Assembly: GCF_964355755.1 (NCBI RefSeq)
Contig: NC_092676.1
Span: 21,992,288-22,056,287 of the forward strand
DNA length: 64,000 bases
Source: Antedon mediterranea
Lineage: Eukaryota; Echinodermata; Crinoidea; Comatulida; Antedonidae
Direction: 5' to 3'
Below, in pieces: positions 12,956 to 30,984 of the stretch (position 1 is its first letter; each line of letters opens with the position of its first letter). Below the pieces are notes generated by a model. It saw only the letters and a list, made by a program, of their open reading frames with translations. It made no database searches and had not been told where the DNA came from. The position numbers were made by a program, and so were the translations under genes.

Positions 12956-15900
12956 TCAAACTCTTAGGATTTCCAAACAGCTGTTGTAACAGATTGCAAT
13001 CCAGTCTGGTTGTGTCGCCGCCCACTGAATCTGGTTGATTTCTCCCTCTGCTGTATAGGCTAGTATTGGATCCTCAATGGCTCGTGGCATTTGCTGGATG
13101 TCCCAGATAAGAGCTTGGTGGTCGTCGGCTGAAGAAATAAGCATTTAAAATAATTTAGATCAATATTTTTTAATTGATAAATTCAACCAAAAAAATACAG
13201 TCTTTTCAGGTACATAATTGCTTTCCCGGTCAAAGTGAATAACTATTAATGTAACATTAAAATGAAATATTTTTTTATTTCAGGGGGACAATACATCTTT
13301 AAAGATCTGTGATTTGCATAGCACAGATCTTTCAATATGCATCCTCATGCATGTGCGCAAAAATAAAACCAATTGAATTGAAATTTCCTTATCTTGTCCT
13401 TCGAAAGGGATAAAACAATTTACTGAAAAAAATACAAATTTACCTGCTGTACATATGTGGCATGATGAGTGTGGTGCCCACGTAATCCCATTGATACACG
13501 CTCTGTGATTGCTAAGTCGTGCAACTGGTGTGCAAGGAACTCGTACATCCAAGATTATCACCTATTCACAAAGAAAAAAAGATATTTTTATATTTTCATA
13601 CTTATCCTCAATTTATATTGAAATTTAGATACCTAGGGACCATAAACAACAGGGGTTGAGAAGGACAAGTGCACTGGGGTAACTCCTCAGTCTTTCGAAA
13701 ATGCACGGTGCTTTCTAAAGGAAAAATAAGCAAGATGTGTATACTAACCCTAACCTCCAGTTTTTAATTCTTCCGAAAACACTTTTACCGCCAGAACCCT
13801 GTCTGACAAGATTCTTGAAACCGGTCTTGATTTCATGGATACAGTTCGCAGCTTCTTGTAAGTATTGGCAAATGTTTTTGTAAATACATATAACACATTT
13901 CCATGCACTGAATGCAAAGCAATAAGGACCAAAATACATATGTCAATGGGCTTTTATGAAAAATAGTGGATCAAATAATCATACCTCACAGGAGTCCATT
14001 GCCATTGTTGCCAGGTAGTTGGGATCTTGTTTGTTCCAACACAGTCGCAGTAACGGATGATGATTTGGGTCTTCATATATAATAGTAGAATGCTCTAAGT
14101 GTCGAAGGTCAAACATTCTTACTGAACCATCTGCACCAACCGAGGCAAACATGTCTCGTCCTCCACCTGCTCGGCTAAAAGCTATATCATACACCTAAGA
14201 TAAAAAAAATAACACATCATTACATACATACAGTATGGAGAGGAGGAGGTACAGTAATGTAGGTTTACCAAGGAAAGCTAGGCACACCATAAACTTACTC
14301 ATAATGAAACCATGCATACAATATTTTACCTCTTTATCATGGGCTATAAGTTGTGTTTTCACATGTCCGGATACCATGTTGACCCTTCCCAGCACCTGTC
14401 CAGTCTCCAGACCCCAAATAGTACATGTTGTATCAATACTGGATGTCCCTAAAAGGTTAGGGTCTACCTCGTTCCAATCAAAGGACGTCAGAGGTGCACA
14501 GAAATCGGAGTTTTTATTCTAGATAAAATTAATAAGAACAAAATGAGAATATTATAAAAGAAAAAGTTTTACGATTTAAATCTACTGTAAGATAAAAAAA
14601 TTGTCCATCATGTCTATTATTACTTTTAGACAACCTCAGTTGCAGTTTGAAAATGACAAACTTGTTGTTTAGTAGACAGAAGATGACACAATGCTGTACT
14701 GTGTAGGCACTACATTTAACAGTACTGTAGTTCACTTATAGAAGACACCTTCTCGTGAAACTAACAAGTTAAAATATGCTTATAAAACATAGGAGCTAAT
14801 CAGGAGACACCCCTATTAAAAGACCATATTGGTTGAAATAAATAAAAGAAAGGTGTCCCATTAATAGAGGTTCTGCTGGATAGTGAAAGCACTGTAATTA
14901 TTTAGTGGAATCCCTATTAAGGGGACACAATCAGGGCCCAACATAGTGTCTGTTAAAGAATTGAATATTTAACGGTGTCCCCTTAATACAGTAGGTTCTA
15001 ATGGATAGTGAAAACACTGTAATTATTTAGTGGAATCCCTATTAAGAGGATACAATCAGAGCCCAACATAGTGTCTGTTAAAGAATTGAAATAAATAAAT
15101 GGTGTCCTCTTAATACAGTAGGTTATACTGGATAGTGAAAGCAGTATATTAATCAGTTACAGTGGAATCCCTAGTATTACAGGGACACAATAATGTCCCC
15201 TTAATAGTTGTGTCCCAAATGAGGGGTTCTACTCATAGTAAACAATACACTTAACGCACCATATGTTAGTGAGCTAAAATGTAAACATTGCAGATTTGAA
15301 AATGGCATATCTAAATACGTCTAAAGCCGTAAAGCACACAAGCTGATGATGATAGGATTTAGTCCTAATTGCATCCATTAAATGTCACTTAGGATAAATT
15401 GTCTTTTTACCAAGAGTCTAGTGTTTAACGAGCTGTACAAGTCAAAAGCGAAGACGATGTGAATTAGCATTTCTGATCATGCTATATAATTATAGTTTAA
15501 GATATTCATAGAAGAATTCATATTATTTGCAAATAAACCACTGTTAATGTAACTTTAAAGAGAATACTTTGAATCTTTTGATCTTTCAGTACGATAACAT
15601 TTAAATGGCAAACTATTATACATTCCAGGGAGCGAACAGACACAGAATGTCATTCTTGTTGTTGCTATCAGACTACATAATAATGAGTTCCTAAAGCTCT
15701 GTCTACACCACTATCAAACTAGTTTGATGTGCCCAAATATGGTAGTGATATGCTCAAATATGCCGAAATATGGTTGTGATTGACATCATCATGTCCATAT
15801 GGGCACATCACATTTTTTTGTCACATAAAGTTTGCTAGTGTAGGCAGGGTTTTCTAGTGTAGGCAGAGAGTTAGATAAGGAATTGGACTAGTGTACTTGT

Positions 15901-17634
15901 TGTGTTCTATATTGAACATAATTAGAAGTATTTTTAAGGAAATCAAAATCATTAATTTTAAATTCCTGTTATGACAATGAATTATAATTTGGGAAACTCT
16001 TAATTAAGCGGATTATGAATTTTCAAGGTTTACTTGGATGTTAGAATATCATAAAGTCTAATGAAAAATTATCAAACACGGCTTTTTTATGAAATAAATA
16101 ACAGCCGATGTGCACTGTATTCAGATCAGGTGTAGTATTGTGTAGGAGAAAACAAAAACTGTAGTTAAAATTAACTAATATGTCTTTGTGTGAACAGGAC
16201 TTAAGTACTTACATTATTCAGCAAACATTCTAATCTTGTTTCCGAATCTGAATGCACCCTCCAAACCCTTAAGTAATCGCCACTTGTTGCCACAAGATCA
16301 GGGAAAACACCTTTCTGTATAAAAACAAACAAATAAGAAAACGCATAAGTCACTAACTCAGTTCATTCTCACCAATTTTCATGACAAAGCATACTTTGTA
16401 AATATTTTGTAATTTGTTTTTCTGTCAAATTTGTTGCATTTATTTACTGTATACTTGTTGTACATCTCATTGAGACTGTGCCTCTGATGATAATAAGAAA
16501 GATACAATAAACTTCCGTTGACCCAATTAAAAAATTGGAAAAAAATGTGTTTCATTTTAAGGTTGCCATGGATTGCCAGGGGTGTTTAAAAAAAAATATA
16601 TTTTTATTAAGTTTCTATGACACAATACAGGTCATCGCAGATTTGATATTGAATTGCTGTACACCATGTATGTGCTAAATGTATCTTGTTAAATAATAGA
16701 CCATTACAGATTTTGTTTATTAATAAATACTACTAACACTATCTGGAATCCACATGATTTTGGTTGTAGGGTAAGGATGGTCAAATGTACTTTTGCTCTG
16801 AAATTCCGACGTTTCTTCATTTAATGCAACAATTTGAACCTGAAAGCAAAAGAATATCGTAAAATTATAGTCAAAAGGCAATTTTTAAGGTCACGTGAGG
16901 ACTAATCATAATGCGTAAACCACACTGCTGCTGCATAAAAATAAAATAAATGCACACATTACATATGCAAACATTGATTATACCTGTAACCTAGGTAGTA
17001 GAAATTTTTTGTACCACTCACCACTGAATTGATGATTATCTGGACAATTTTGTTACGCACCTTGGTGGCTAGGGCTAATTTTGTTTTTAAATAATACTGC
17101 TGAATATTAAAATATGTAGGCTAGGCCTATAGTCTAGTACTAATACTAATCAGAAGTTCCAATTATGTTAAAGAGGCCCCTTGGCCCAAAAAGGGCCTAA
17201 ACTAGGCCTAGCCTAATTTCTAAAATTAAATAATTTGTAGGCCTAATTTCTAAATATTTATTTTATATATAAGTTAACCATCATTTCATTTAAAAATTAC
17301 ATTAGGCCCTCCTAGCTAGTAGGCCTACTAGGCCTATATGCTAGCCTACTAGCCAAATTAGGTAAATAACTATATATAGGCCTAGGCCTAGTAGATACTA
17401 CAATTTAGCTAGGCTACCCCAAGGAAATGCATACACAGACAGCAATATGGTCAGGCCTACCTTGTTGTTGTATTCTTCGACGAAGCTGCCGACTGCAAGC
17501 CTGAACCTTTTGTCCGGACGGACACTCCAGTTCATGCTGTAAACAGTCCATGGTGCTTCGTACTTGTAAATTTCTTTACGTTTTCCTGATATACCCCCCA
17601 GTTTCCCCCCACAGCCTAATGAGGCCGACAACAT
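12956..17634 (-). CDS. DCAF7: DDB1- and CUL4-associated factor 7 (WD40 scaffold, WDR68/HAN11)
   Basis: Seven coding exons on the minus strand, all GT-AG: 17634-17461, 16839-16738, 16314-16213, 14518-14330, 14194-13985, 13561-13444 and 13128-12956 (TGA at 12958-12956). Joined they give 355 aa; the vertebrate protein is about 342. The N-terminal block [13 protein letters not shown], the central [38 protein letters not shown] and the end NSCLEILRV are near-identical to animal DCAF7. It is a WD40 propeller; the family binds DYRK1A/1B and HIPK2, associates with DDB1-CUL4 and works in nucleus and cytoplasm. The start was taken at the last Met before GKRKEIY (17634), giving a Gly-rich 16-residue leader where vertebrates have about four; an in-frame Met also exists at 17691. 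Divergent from RPL32. Exon junctions were checked for phase by hand. The identity is very secure; only the start is uncertain. Confidence 0.95.
13195..13306. mobile_element. M4 fragment in DCAF7 intron 6
   Basis: cggtcaaagtgaataact, taacattaaaatg and ttcagggggacaatacatctttaaag match the right end of M4 at 36,540-36,641. It lies between DCAF7 exons 6 and 7. Confidence 0.6.
14865..15240. repeat. Tandem repeat of family M3 (about 126-bp unit, three copies) in DCAF7 intron 3
   Basis: Three units begin near 14,869, 14,994 and 15,122, each with gttct-x-ctggatagtgaaa, then gtggaatccctattaaggg, then gacacaatcagggcccaaca and gtgtccccttaatacagtag. The third is diverged and ends gaggggttctactcatag. The AGGGGACAC words recur at 18,590-18,755, 28,290 and 49,470. 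Confidence 0.8.
15693..15871. mobile_element. MITE family M1, copy 1 (DCAF7 intron 3)
   Basis: Starts aagctctgtctacacc-actatcaaactagttt and ends with the inverted form (aaagtttgctagtgtaggcag). The internal words gtgatgtgcccaaatatggtag and gacatcatcatgtccatat are shared by all copies. Near-palindromic and non-coding. Confidence 0.8.
17100..17420. repeat. TAGGCCTA-rich tract in DCAF7 intron 1
   Basis: Dense overlapping AGGCCTA, GGCCTAG and CTAGGCC words, for example tactaggcctatatgctagc and tataggcctaggcctagtag. The motif is self-complementary, so it reads the same on both strands. Comparable tracts lie in intron 1 of RPL32 and of PSMC3. Confidence 0.75.
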
Positions 17635-18019
17635 CTTATAAAAGTGGTAAAATAGCTGCAAAGATAGTTGTTTTGATTTTTTATCAGGCAACTTTAGAAA
17701 TCGACATACGGCGGCGAAGATGGCGATGTTTTTCTCTGTACAATGTAAATAATTGCCAGGACATCAATATTTTTTAAGTGAAATAATATATTTATATTTT
17801 TTTCAACTAAGCTATCTTCATTCTTAATGAAAAGAAAACAGCAATCAAGTTATCTGAGTATATATTGTACATTTATTTTTTAAGGATTCATGTCTTTCAT
17901 GTTTGGTTTTTTTCGTGATATTCAAGAAAATCGAACTATCTACGTCGACGAGTTATCAATTTTTTTATAAACAGCGCCCTCTAAATCCGGCCTTTTCAAT
18001 TCCATCTTGATTTTGGAAA
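17635..18019. promoter_or_regulatory. Probable bidirectional promoter between DCAF7 and RPL32
   Basis: About 0.4 kb separates the DCAF7 start codon (17634, minus) from the likely untranslated first exon of RPL32 (about 17,991-18,019, plus). Two YY1-like AAGATGG-type motifs are visible: CGAAGATGGCGATG near 17,715 on the DCAF7 side and its reverse form TTCCATCTTGATT at 18,000-18,012 in RPL32 exon 1. A pyrimidine run CCTTTTC at 17,991 is a plausible 5'-TOP start for a ribosomal-protein mRNA. No TATA box at a convincing distance was noted. Transcription starts are inferred. Confidence 0.55.
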
Positions 18020-18254
18020 GTGAGTGAAATATTGAAGTGAATTTATTTCTGTTATTATCCTTTATATATCGCTTGCATCTTCATCTGAAATGTGAATTTA
18101 TACTTTAAAATAATTAAATATAATCACAAAGTACTTTTATTTTTTTTAATATTTGTCTGATTTTGGGATATAAACGTCATTGTATAGTCCCTATACGCCT
18201 CACGGTCCACGGAGCGGAGTGTTGTGTTTATTCGTGGTCTGAATGGAATATCCG

Positions 18255-18362
18255 TCCAGCCTAGCCTAGTCTAGCCGTAGGCGTACACGGATACACAAAT
18301 GTGTAGGCTAGCCTGCATAAAGAGAGAGGACCTTAATAAAGTTAATCTAGGCCTAGCCTATA
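18255..18362. repeat. CTAGGCCTAG-rich tract in RPL32 intron 1
   Basis: Words cagcctagcctagtctagcc, gtgtaggctagcctgc and aatctaggcctagcctat, between the untranslated exon and the ATG exon. Smaller than the DCAF7 and PSMC3 tracts. Confidence 0.6.
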
Positions 18363-18411
18363 ACTTACTGATTTTTATTTTTTCAGTATACCAACTACCA
18401 AAACAAACAAG

Positions 18412-19942
18412 ATGGCTATTCGACCACTTGTGAAACAAAAAATTGTCAAAAAGAAGACCAAGCGGTTTATCCGTCATCAATGTGATAGATATGTAAAGGT
18501 TAAGGTAGGTTTATGCTTGGTTAAATTTGTTTGTTTGCATACACAATTACCAATCTGTATGCCGATATCTGTAATACATTAATATATACAGTAGAACCCG
18601 GCAATCATTGGGACACCCCTACACTACCCTTTGAAACTAAACAATTGAGTGGCAATATATTTTTCTGTGACCAATCCCTAATCAGATGACTATTTAGCCT
18701 ATTTATTATTAAGGGGACACTATGTTGGGTCCTAAAAGTGTCTTTTACTGTATTCAAAAGCTTGTGAAAAACGATAAAATCTATAAACAATACCAAAAAT
18801 AAAATTACACAGCACATTATTTAAAATAAATCTTTTCCTTATCTTGTAGCCAAGTTGGAGAAAGCCAAAAGGTATTGACAATAGGGTACGTAGACGTTTC
18901 AAGGGTCAGATGCGTATGCCTAAGATCGGTTATGGAAGCAACAAAAAAACAAGACACATGATGCCAGACGGTTTCAAGAAGTTCCTTGTACACAACATTA
19001 AGGTAAGGCTGTAAAAATGATTATTTCTCCTCCATAACTGTGTCATTAAATTAATGTCGGAAAACAAACGAATCAGAATTACCTAATACTGTATTTTAAA
19101 AAAGACAAAATTAAACACCATTTTAATTTCTGTTTAAGGGAAAACATAAAAATACTTCATGTTTGCCACCCTTTCTAAGCATCCTGCCACCCTTTCTAAG
19201 CATCCTGCTACCCTTTCTAAGCATCCTGCCACCCTTTCTAAGCAGCCTGCCACCCTTTCTAAGCAGCCTGCCACCCTTTCTAAGCAGCCTGCCACCCTTT
19301 CTAAGTATCCTGCCACCCTTTCTAAGCAGCCTGCCACCCTTTCTAAGCAGCTTGCCACCCTTTCTAAGCGGCTTGCCACCATTTCTAAGCGGCTTGCCAC
19401 CCTTTCTAAGCGGCTTGCCACCCTTTCTAAGCGGCTTGCCACCCTTTCTAAGCGGCTTGCCACCCTTTCTAAGCGGCTTGCCACCCTTTCCAAGCAGCTT
19501 GCCACCCTTTCCAAGCAGCTTGCCACCCTTTCCAAGCAGCTTGCCACCCTTTCTAAGCAGCTTGCCACCCTTTCTAAGGAGCTTGCCACCCTTTCTAAGC
19601 AGCCTGCCACCCTTTCTAAGCAGCCTGCCACCCTTTCTAAAGCTGTTTCACCTCCTTTATACGGTTTGCTTCCATCTAAAATTTCTTTGCTAGTTATTTG
19701 CTGCCCTCTTAGGTTATTAGCTGCCCATTTCCAAGTTCTTTGATGGAATTGTGTACATATTTAAATTATATTTTGTTATTTAGGAGTTGGAAGTACTAAT
19801 GATGTCAAACAAGACCTACGCCGCTGAAGTTGCTCATAATGTGTCAGCTCGCAAGAGAAAACTCATTGTGGAACGTGCACAGCAATTAGCCATCAAAGTA
19901 ACGAATGCTCATGCAAGGCTGAGGAGCGAAGAAAACGAGTAG
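18412..19942 (+). CDS. RPL32: 60S ribosomal protein L32 (eL32)
   Basis: Coding exons 18412-18504, 18850-19002 and 19784-19942 (TAG at 19940-19942), all GT-AG, give 134 aa; the human protein is 135. The start [19 protein letters not shown], the middle [20 protein letters not shown] and the end [14 protein letters not shown] match eL32 along its whole length. It is a structural protein of the large cytosolic ribosomal subunit. A non-coding first exon (about 17,991-18,019, donor GTGAGT) joins an acceptor at 18386 (TTTTTCAG), leaving 25 nt of leader before the ATG in context ACAAGATGGC. Intron 1 contains an AGGCCTA-rich tract, intron 2 a MITE-like repeat and intron 3 a 21-bp minisatellite. Head-to-head with DCAF7; PSMC3 follows on the same strand 0.7 kb downstream. 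Confidence 0.97.
18590..18755. mobile_element. M3 family repeat in RPL32 intron 2
   Basis: Begins acagtagaacccggcaatc and contains gggacaccccta; the far end is ttattaaggggacactatg followed by ttgggtcctaaaagtgtct. The ends are inverted relative to each other (agtagaaccc, gggacac), as expected for an inverted-repeat element. Confidence 0.6.
19160..19645. repeat. 21-bp minisatellite in RPL32 intron 3, about 22-23 copies
   Basis: Unit TTTCTAAGCAGCTTGCCACCC with variants at the cag/cat/cgg/gag and ctt/cct positions. Variants cluster in runs (cat-cct, then cag-cct, cgg-ctt, cag-ctt, cag-cct), indicating segmental expansion. Because 21 is a multiple of three and the unit lacks stops, two plus frames and one minus frame stay open across it; these are not genes. 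Confidence 0.95.
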
Positions 19943-19974
19943 ACCTCTATTATGTTTATTAATTTCAGATGAAA

Positions 19975-19980
19975 AATAAA
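19975..19980 (+). terminator. RPL32 polyadenylation signal AATAAA
   Basis: An AATAAA hexamer lies 33 nt after the RPL32 stop codon, followed by AC/AT-rich sequence. This short 3' UTR is typical of ribosomal-protein mRNAs. The cleavage site itself is not identifiable. Confidence 0.7.
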
Positions 19981-20399
19981 AACAATGTAAAAAGACTAAA
20001 AATTACTGTTTTGATTTTCATTGTCGTCGATTTTATTTTATAGAGAAAAATTTAAAAAATGTTAAAGAAGATGCAATGTATTTGTGCAGGCAGTGTGTGT
20101 GTGTATTATCCTCTGGCTGTGTTATAGCTTCGTAGCCGGCAGCAATATAAAATGTTCTGATATGGAATTACATAAATTTGAACCTTTGATATTGTTGATG
20201 AAAGTTGTAAGGAGATGGTAATTACTATTAACAAGTTTTGATAGATAATTGCCTGTTGTTATTACAGTATTATGTTATGAATTTTTAAAGTAGAGGTATA
20301 ATTATTATTATTAATGATGAACGTCCTGCATAAAATAACAGCATAATAGAGCATGCGTTTGTGTACAAAGGGAGATGTCAGTTTAGTTGTGTTGACAGA

Positions 20400-20681
20400 A
20401 CCAAAGAATATCCTTGACAGAACTTATAATAGTGGTAAAAGAAAGGAAATTCACTAAAATAACAGAAGAAGAGTCAAATTTACTTGGGAAAAATATATTT
20501 TCACTATCACTAATTATCTCAAAAGTCTTGTATTGGTGAAAGAAATTCACGTTGTTATTTACACTGTAAGAGATAGAGTTGTATTCATTTATGCATTTAA
20601 AAATTCAAGTAGTACCCCCTCTATGATTGGTAGTTGAGATATTAAAAACGAACAAACATTTCATTAAACAAAAAAAGAAAG
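20400..20681 (+). promoter_or_regulatory. PSMC3 promoter/5' UTR region with inverted CCAAT box
   Basis: Immediately upstream of the PSMC3 ATG. ATGATTGGTAG at 20,623-20,633 contains an inverted CCAAT box about 52 nt before the start codon. The start context AAAGATGGC resembles the RPL32 one and contains a YY1-type AAGATGGC core. The transcription start is not determined; the CCAAT box may lie in the promoter or the leader. Confidence 0.35.
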
Positions 20682-26919
<6,238 letters not shown>

Positions 26920-27439
26920 ATACACTGTACCACACTCATACTGTACCTAATGTCCAGTCCAGTAAGGCCAAATATTTGGTTTGCATAACCTAAACTGTCC
27001 AATATTATTGAAATGTGTTGTAAAGAAATACAAAGTTAAATCATCTTCATCAACCAGACAATATTTATATTTTATGCCCAGAAAGAGTAATTTTATTATT
27101 TTTTTATACCTCCCCACAAGGTATTTTACTGGGATGCAATGCTAAAAATGATTACATTTATTTGGCCTAATTCATAACTTGATTTCTTGGGACATGCAAT
27201 AGAACAATTTTAGCTTGGCATACTGGTATGTCTAATTATTATTCTGAATATCTTGGCAAGTTCATTCTAAACAAAAGCGACAAAAACTCAAATGTATTAA
27301 CTGTGCATGCATATAAACACTGTAAACTGTGTCTATGCTTTTGTATTAACTATGCTACAATTAAAATCACTTTTTAAGTGACAGAATTAATATTATTGAA
27401 AACTTTGTCCAGTCTGTTTATTTTAATGGTGTATTCTTG

Positions 27440-27445
27440 AATAAA
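27440..27445 (+). terminator. Candidate PSMC3 polyadenylation signal AATAAA
   Basis: AATAAA hexamer 0.52 kb after the PSMC3 stop, just before a MITE (27,470). No closer canonical hexamer was noted in the 3' flank, so a 3' UTR of about 0.5 kb is inferred. Confidence 0.4.
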
Positions 27446-27469
27446 GATTCCAAATTTAAGCTATAAAGG

Positions 27470-27597
27470 ACTGTCCACACTATCAAACTAGTTTAACAAA
27501 AAAAGTGTGATGTGTTCACAAACATAATAGTGATATTACATCATCATTTCTATATATGGGCACATCACATTTTTTGTCACATAAAGTTTGACAGAAA
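27470..27597. mobile_element. MITE family M1, copy 3
   Basis: ggactgtccacactatcaaa followed by ctagttt, gtgtgatgtg and gggcacatcacattttttgt, ending cataaagtttgacag. The right terminal repeat is truncated. Confidence 0.75.
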
Positions 27598-28841
27598 CAT
27601 CAATGTTCTTTTAATTTAATAAGTTTAACATGACGTCATGAGTGACAAGAAATATCTGAGACTAGAATGTTAAATATAACAGAGTAGTCAGGCAAAGTTG
27701 ATAATGTCTTCCTGTCTCCGAATTATTCATTAAATATATCAATACCATTTACATACTGCAGGCTAGGATTGAGAATATTGTATCGAGGTGCACAGATGGT
27801 TGGGGAGGGGTGACGTTTGTGGTGTGAGAATTTGCTAGGTATAAAACGGGGTATAAAACTTTAAATATAATTAGTGAAACGTAATATTAATAATACAACC
27901 TAATAATAATATTTTTGATTAGATTTATACTAGAGTTATTGCAGTTCGGTTATGGGTTGTAGGATAAAAGTAATTATGACGTGGATGGCGTGCGTATACT
28001 GTATTGTTTGTCCGTTATTATAGTCTTCAGAGAGAAAATTAATGGCCACTTAAAAGTATGGCCTGGGAAAGTTTTAAACTCTGGACTTCTATTGATACCG
28101 ACACATGGGATAGGATGGACAGGTGGTGTTACCAGATTATTATTACAAGTAGAATGAGGATTTAATTAAAATGAGTCTGAAATAGCCTGGCTTTGTAGTT
28201 TACGTTTTTTAGTGATTCTTACGCTTTGAAAATGAGTAGCAGCAGTAGTACAGGTTTTTCATTGTAACCATTTCAGTTTTTAGAACTACAGTAAAAACCT
28301 TATTAAGGGGACATCTTCGGGTAGGCCTACATAATTGTCGTGGGAAGTAGGCCTACACGAATCGGCGAAATGATATTTCAAAGGTAGAGCTAAACAACTA
28401 AAACCCCCCACTATCAGCACCCCTGATCTTAGAGTCACGATAACATCTACCACAACAGGTCTGTACTTCATAATTTACACCCCATCTCTTCCTAATGTGA
28501 TAGAACCATACACACTAGCAGTGTGTAACCCATTACAAGAAATACATACAATAGATTTCTTTCTTTAAGCCTATGCCCTATCACCTAAGAAGCTACTAAA
28601 TCACCTCAATAACCAACTAAGTGCGTTACTCAATGGTTCCCCTGATGAAATTAAACTATATTCCAGACACCTGTCACGGTGGTTTCTGTTGTCACAACAC
28701 TGGTTTTTACCTAATATAAAAAATATAAACCTCAGGCCTCTTTAAGATATCCAATCGTTTTTAAGAATCATTTATACGACATTAGTAATGATGGATATGA
28801 ATGTTTTCTGCATTAAACAAAAATCGAACAAATTTTCATCC

Positions 28842-29013
28842 TAAAGCTCTGTCTACACTGTCACTAGTTCAGACAAAAAGTGTGATGTGCCCAAATATGG
28901 CAGTTATATATCTAAAGATGGTGGTGGTATGACATCATCATGTTCATATATAGACACAATGACACATTGGATTTTTTTGGTCACATAAAGTTTGGTAGTG
29001 TAGACAAGCCTTA
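28842..29013. mobile_element. MITE family M1, copy 4
   Basis: taaagctctgtctacactgt at the left and aagtttggtagtgtagacaa followed by gcctta at the right; internal gtgatgtgcccaaatatggc. Confidence 0.8.
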
Positions 29014-30314
29014 ACACTATATATAGGATAACCATATTATGCTTTTGGAGTTGTGTGCGACACGGTTTTTGAATATAATATGCGTGATCGAAATCCAACA
29101 TGTTAGTGTAGGCCAATGTATGCGGCGTCTATCTATAACTCTGCAGCCAAAATCCGAACGCCGCATTTTTCATGGTCTAGTCAAAGATGCCGATTAATTC
29201 GATAAAGTTTATTAGAGAAATAGAATATAGAAGCAACATATTTTCATTCCACTGTCATTTCTTATTTCACTCGGCTCCATTTCAATGAATAGAATAAGCC
29301 TACTCAGTATTTCAACTCGTTAAAAGTATTCTCCTCATTCTAAATTGTACGCCTTCAACACTCATGTTTAATTTTGCAGCACAAAATGGTTAGCATAAAA
29401 CTAAAAAATAAATAAGAAAAATTTATTTAAAGGCTGTTTTTTGTTGTTTTTTTTTGTCAAAAACAGGTACGTACGTCGACAATTTGTCATATTAAAATGT
29501 GACGGGGAAACAATTTTTTTTTTTTTTTTCAAATTCGACGCAACCGAAAATATCCGAAAATAGTAGACACACCAACAACTCTATATATGTAGCGATTTCG
29601 AAATCATTGTAAACTATATACTTGTTCTCCTTTAATTTTGCAATACATCCTGTAGACAGTTGATCTTTCAAACAATTCATTTCCTACTGTTATGCACAGT
29701 GTACACAAATTTGAGATTAACTGCGTTTAATTTAAACCTGCTCACGTCCAAAGATAATTGTATTCATTTCAGATGGGCATTCACCTCTGTTTTTAAACCT
29801 CGTTCTCTACGACGTTATTCGCATGTTTGTTTTCTTTCTGGGAAACAATTACCTCAAATTACATGTAATTATTAGAAAATATTATTATTAAAGCATTCTT
29901 GATGTTAATTTAGGCCCTAAAGCTACGTTATTTAGATGAGAAATTAATATGACAGTTTGACAATTGAGAGTTTATTAAAATTACTGATATTGCCATGACC
30001 AAAATAAGGTCGATGACGTCAGTAAGTTTAATTGTAAACAAGTTCACATTCGAAGAAGTAGTGACAACAAATTCGTCCCAATGTCAATATCGTAGTGTCA
30101 CATTTGCACTGTTCTACGCATATTTCTTTTTGTATAAGAACATAGTTTACTCGGGGGGCTTAATGTATTCGCAACCAAATATATAAATATAAAAGATCAT
30201 CGGAAATATTTCTAGCACAGTACCACGTTTTGGGATTCTTCGGACTCAAATTTGTCAATCAAAATTGAACATCATTAATTCCTAGTCATGGTCTAATGGT
30301 CTTCAATCACACAG

Positions 30315-30520
30315 TGAAGATCCTGGTTTGTCTTATTTGTGGTGCTTTAAGCTCCAGGTCGATCCTAATTGTGCCGTTAGTCGTGAATTTAGCTCCAGTG
30401 GTATTTGATAAGACGTCTAACGTCTATCACAGACGGTCCTGGTTCGTCTTGTTTGTGGTGACGTAAGCTCCTTATAATGGTAGGCCTACTACGTCTACCA
30501 CAGACACACTGGTTCGAAGT
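30315..30520. repeat. Degenerate tandem repeat (about 115-bp unit)
   Basis: gatcctggtttgtcttattt followed by gtggtgctttaagctcc recurs as ggtcctggttcgtcttgttt followed by gtggtgacgtaagctcc. A third partial copy starts accacagacacactggttcg. Confidence 0.55.
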
Positions 30521-30984
30521 CTGTTTGCTCCATGCATGGCCGATTCTTGTCCTCTTGTTTTCGGTGAATTTAGATTTACTGTTAGAAAAGTATACCATCA
30601 ATGGTTGTGGTGAATTTAGCGTCAGTGATAATAGTGGTAGAACGTGTCTGCGATTCTTGTTCGTCTCGGATGATGACTGGTCTACGAACCCATACCTTTA
30701 GGCCTACTATACCGCTTGGCCATTCACTTCGCTATTGCGTAGGCAAGACGAACTGCGAACATTCTGTCACTATAATGCGCAATCAATTACTTTGATATGG
30801 CTAATAAAAGTCAATATAGGACTGAGGTTATTCGCTAATAATTATAAAAGAAGCCATAGTTTTTTTGTTTACCGATATAAACGTGTTAATGTTAGAAAAG
30901 CATGTTTTAAACTTTGCCACTGATTGAATACTAAAATCATTTACCGTTGGCAGGAAATTATACCCTTCCCTTTTACAAATTAAA

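Noticed and set aside
14235-14522. Plus-strand ORF over DCAF7 exon 4
   Set aside because: It is the antisense of a conserved coding exon; the minus-strand reading matches DCAF7.
19134-19743. Three long overlapping ORFs (ATLSK-, PPFLS- and LERVA-type repeats) as repetitive proteins
   Set aside because: They are frame shadows of a 21-bp stop-free minisatellite within a proven RPL32 intron; no signal for translation and no unique sequence.
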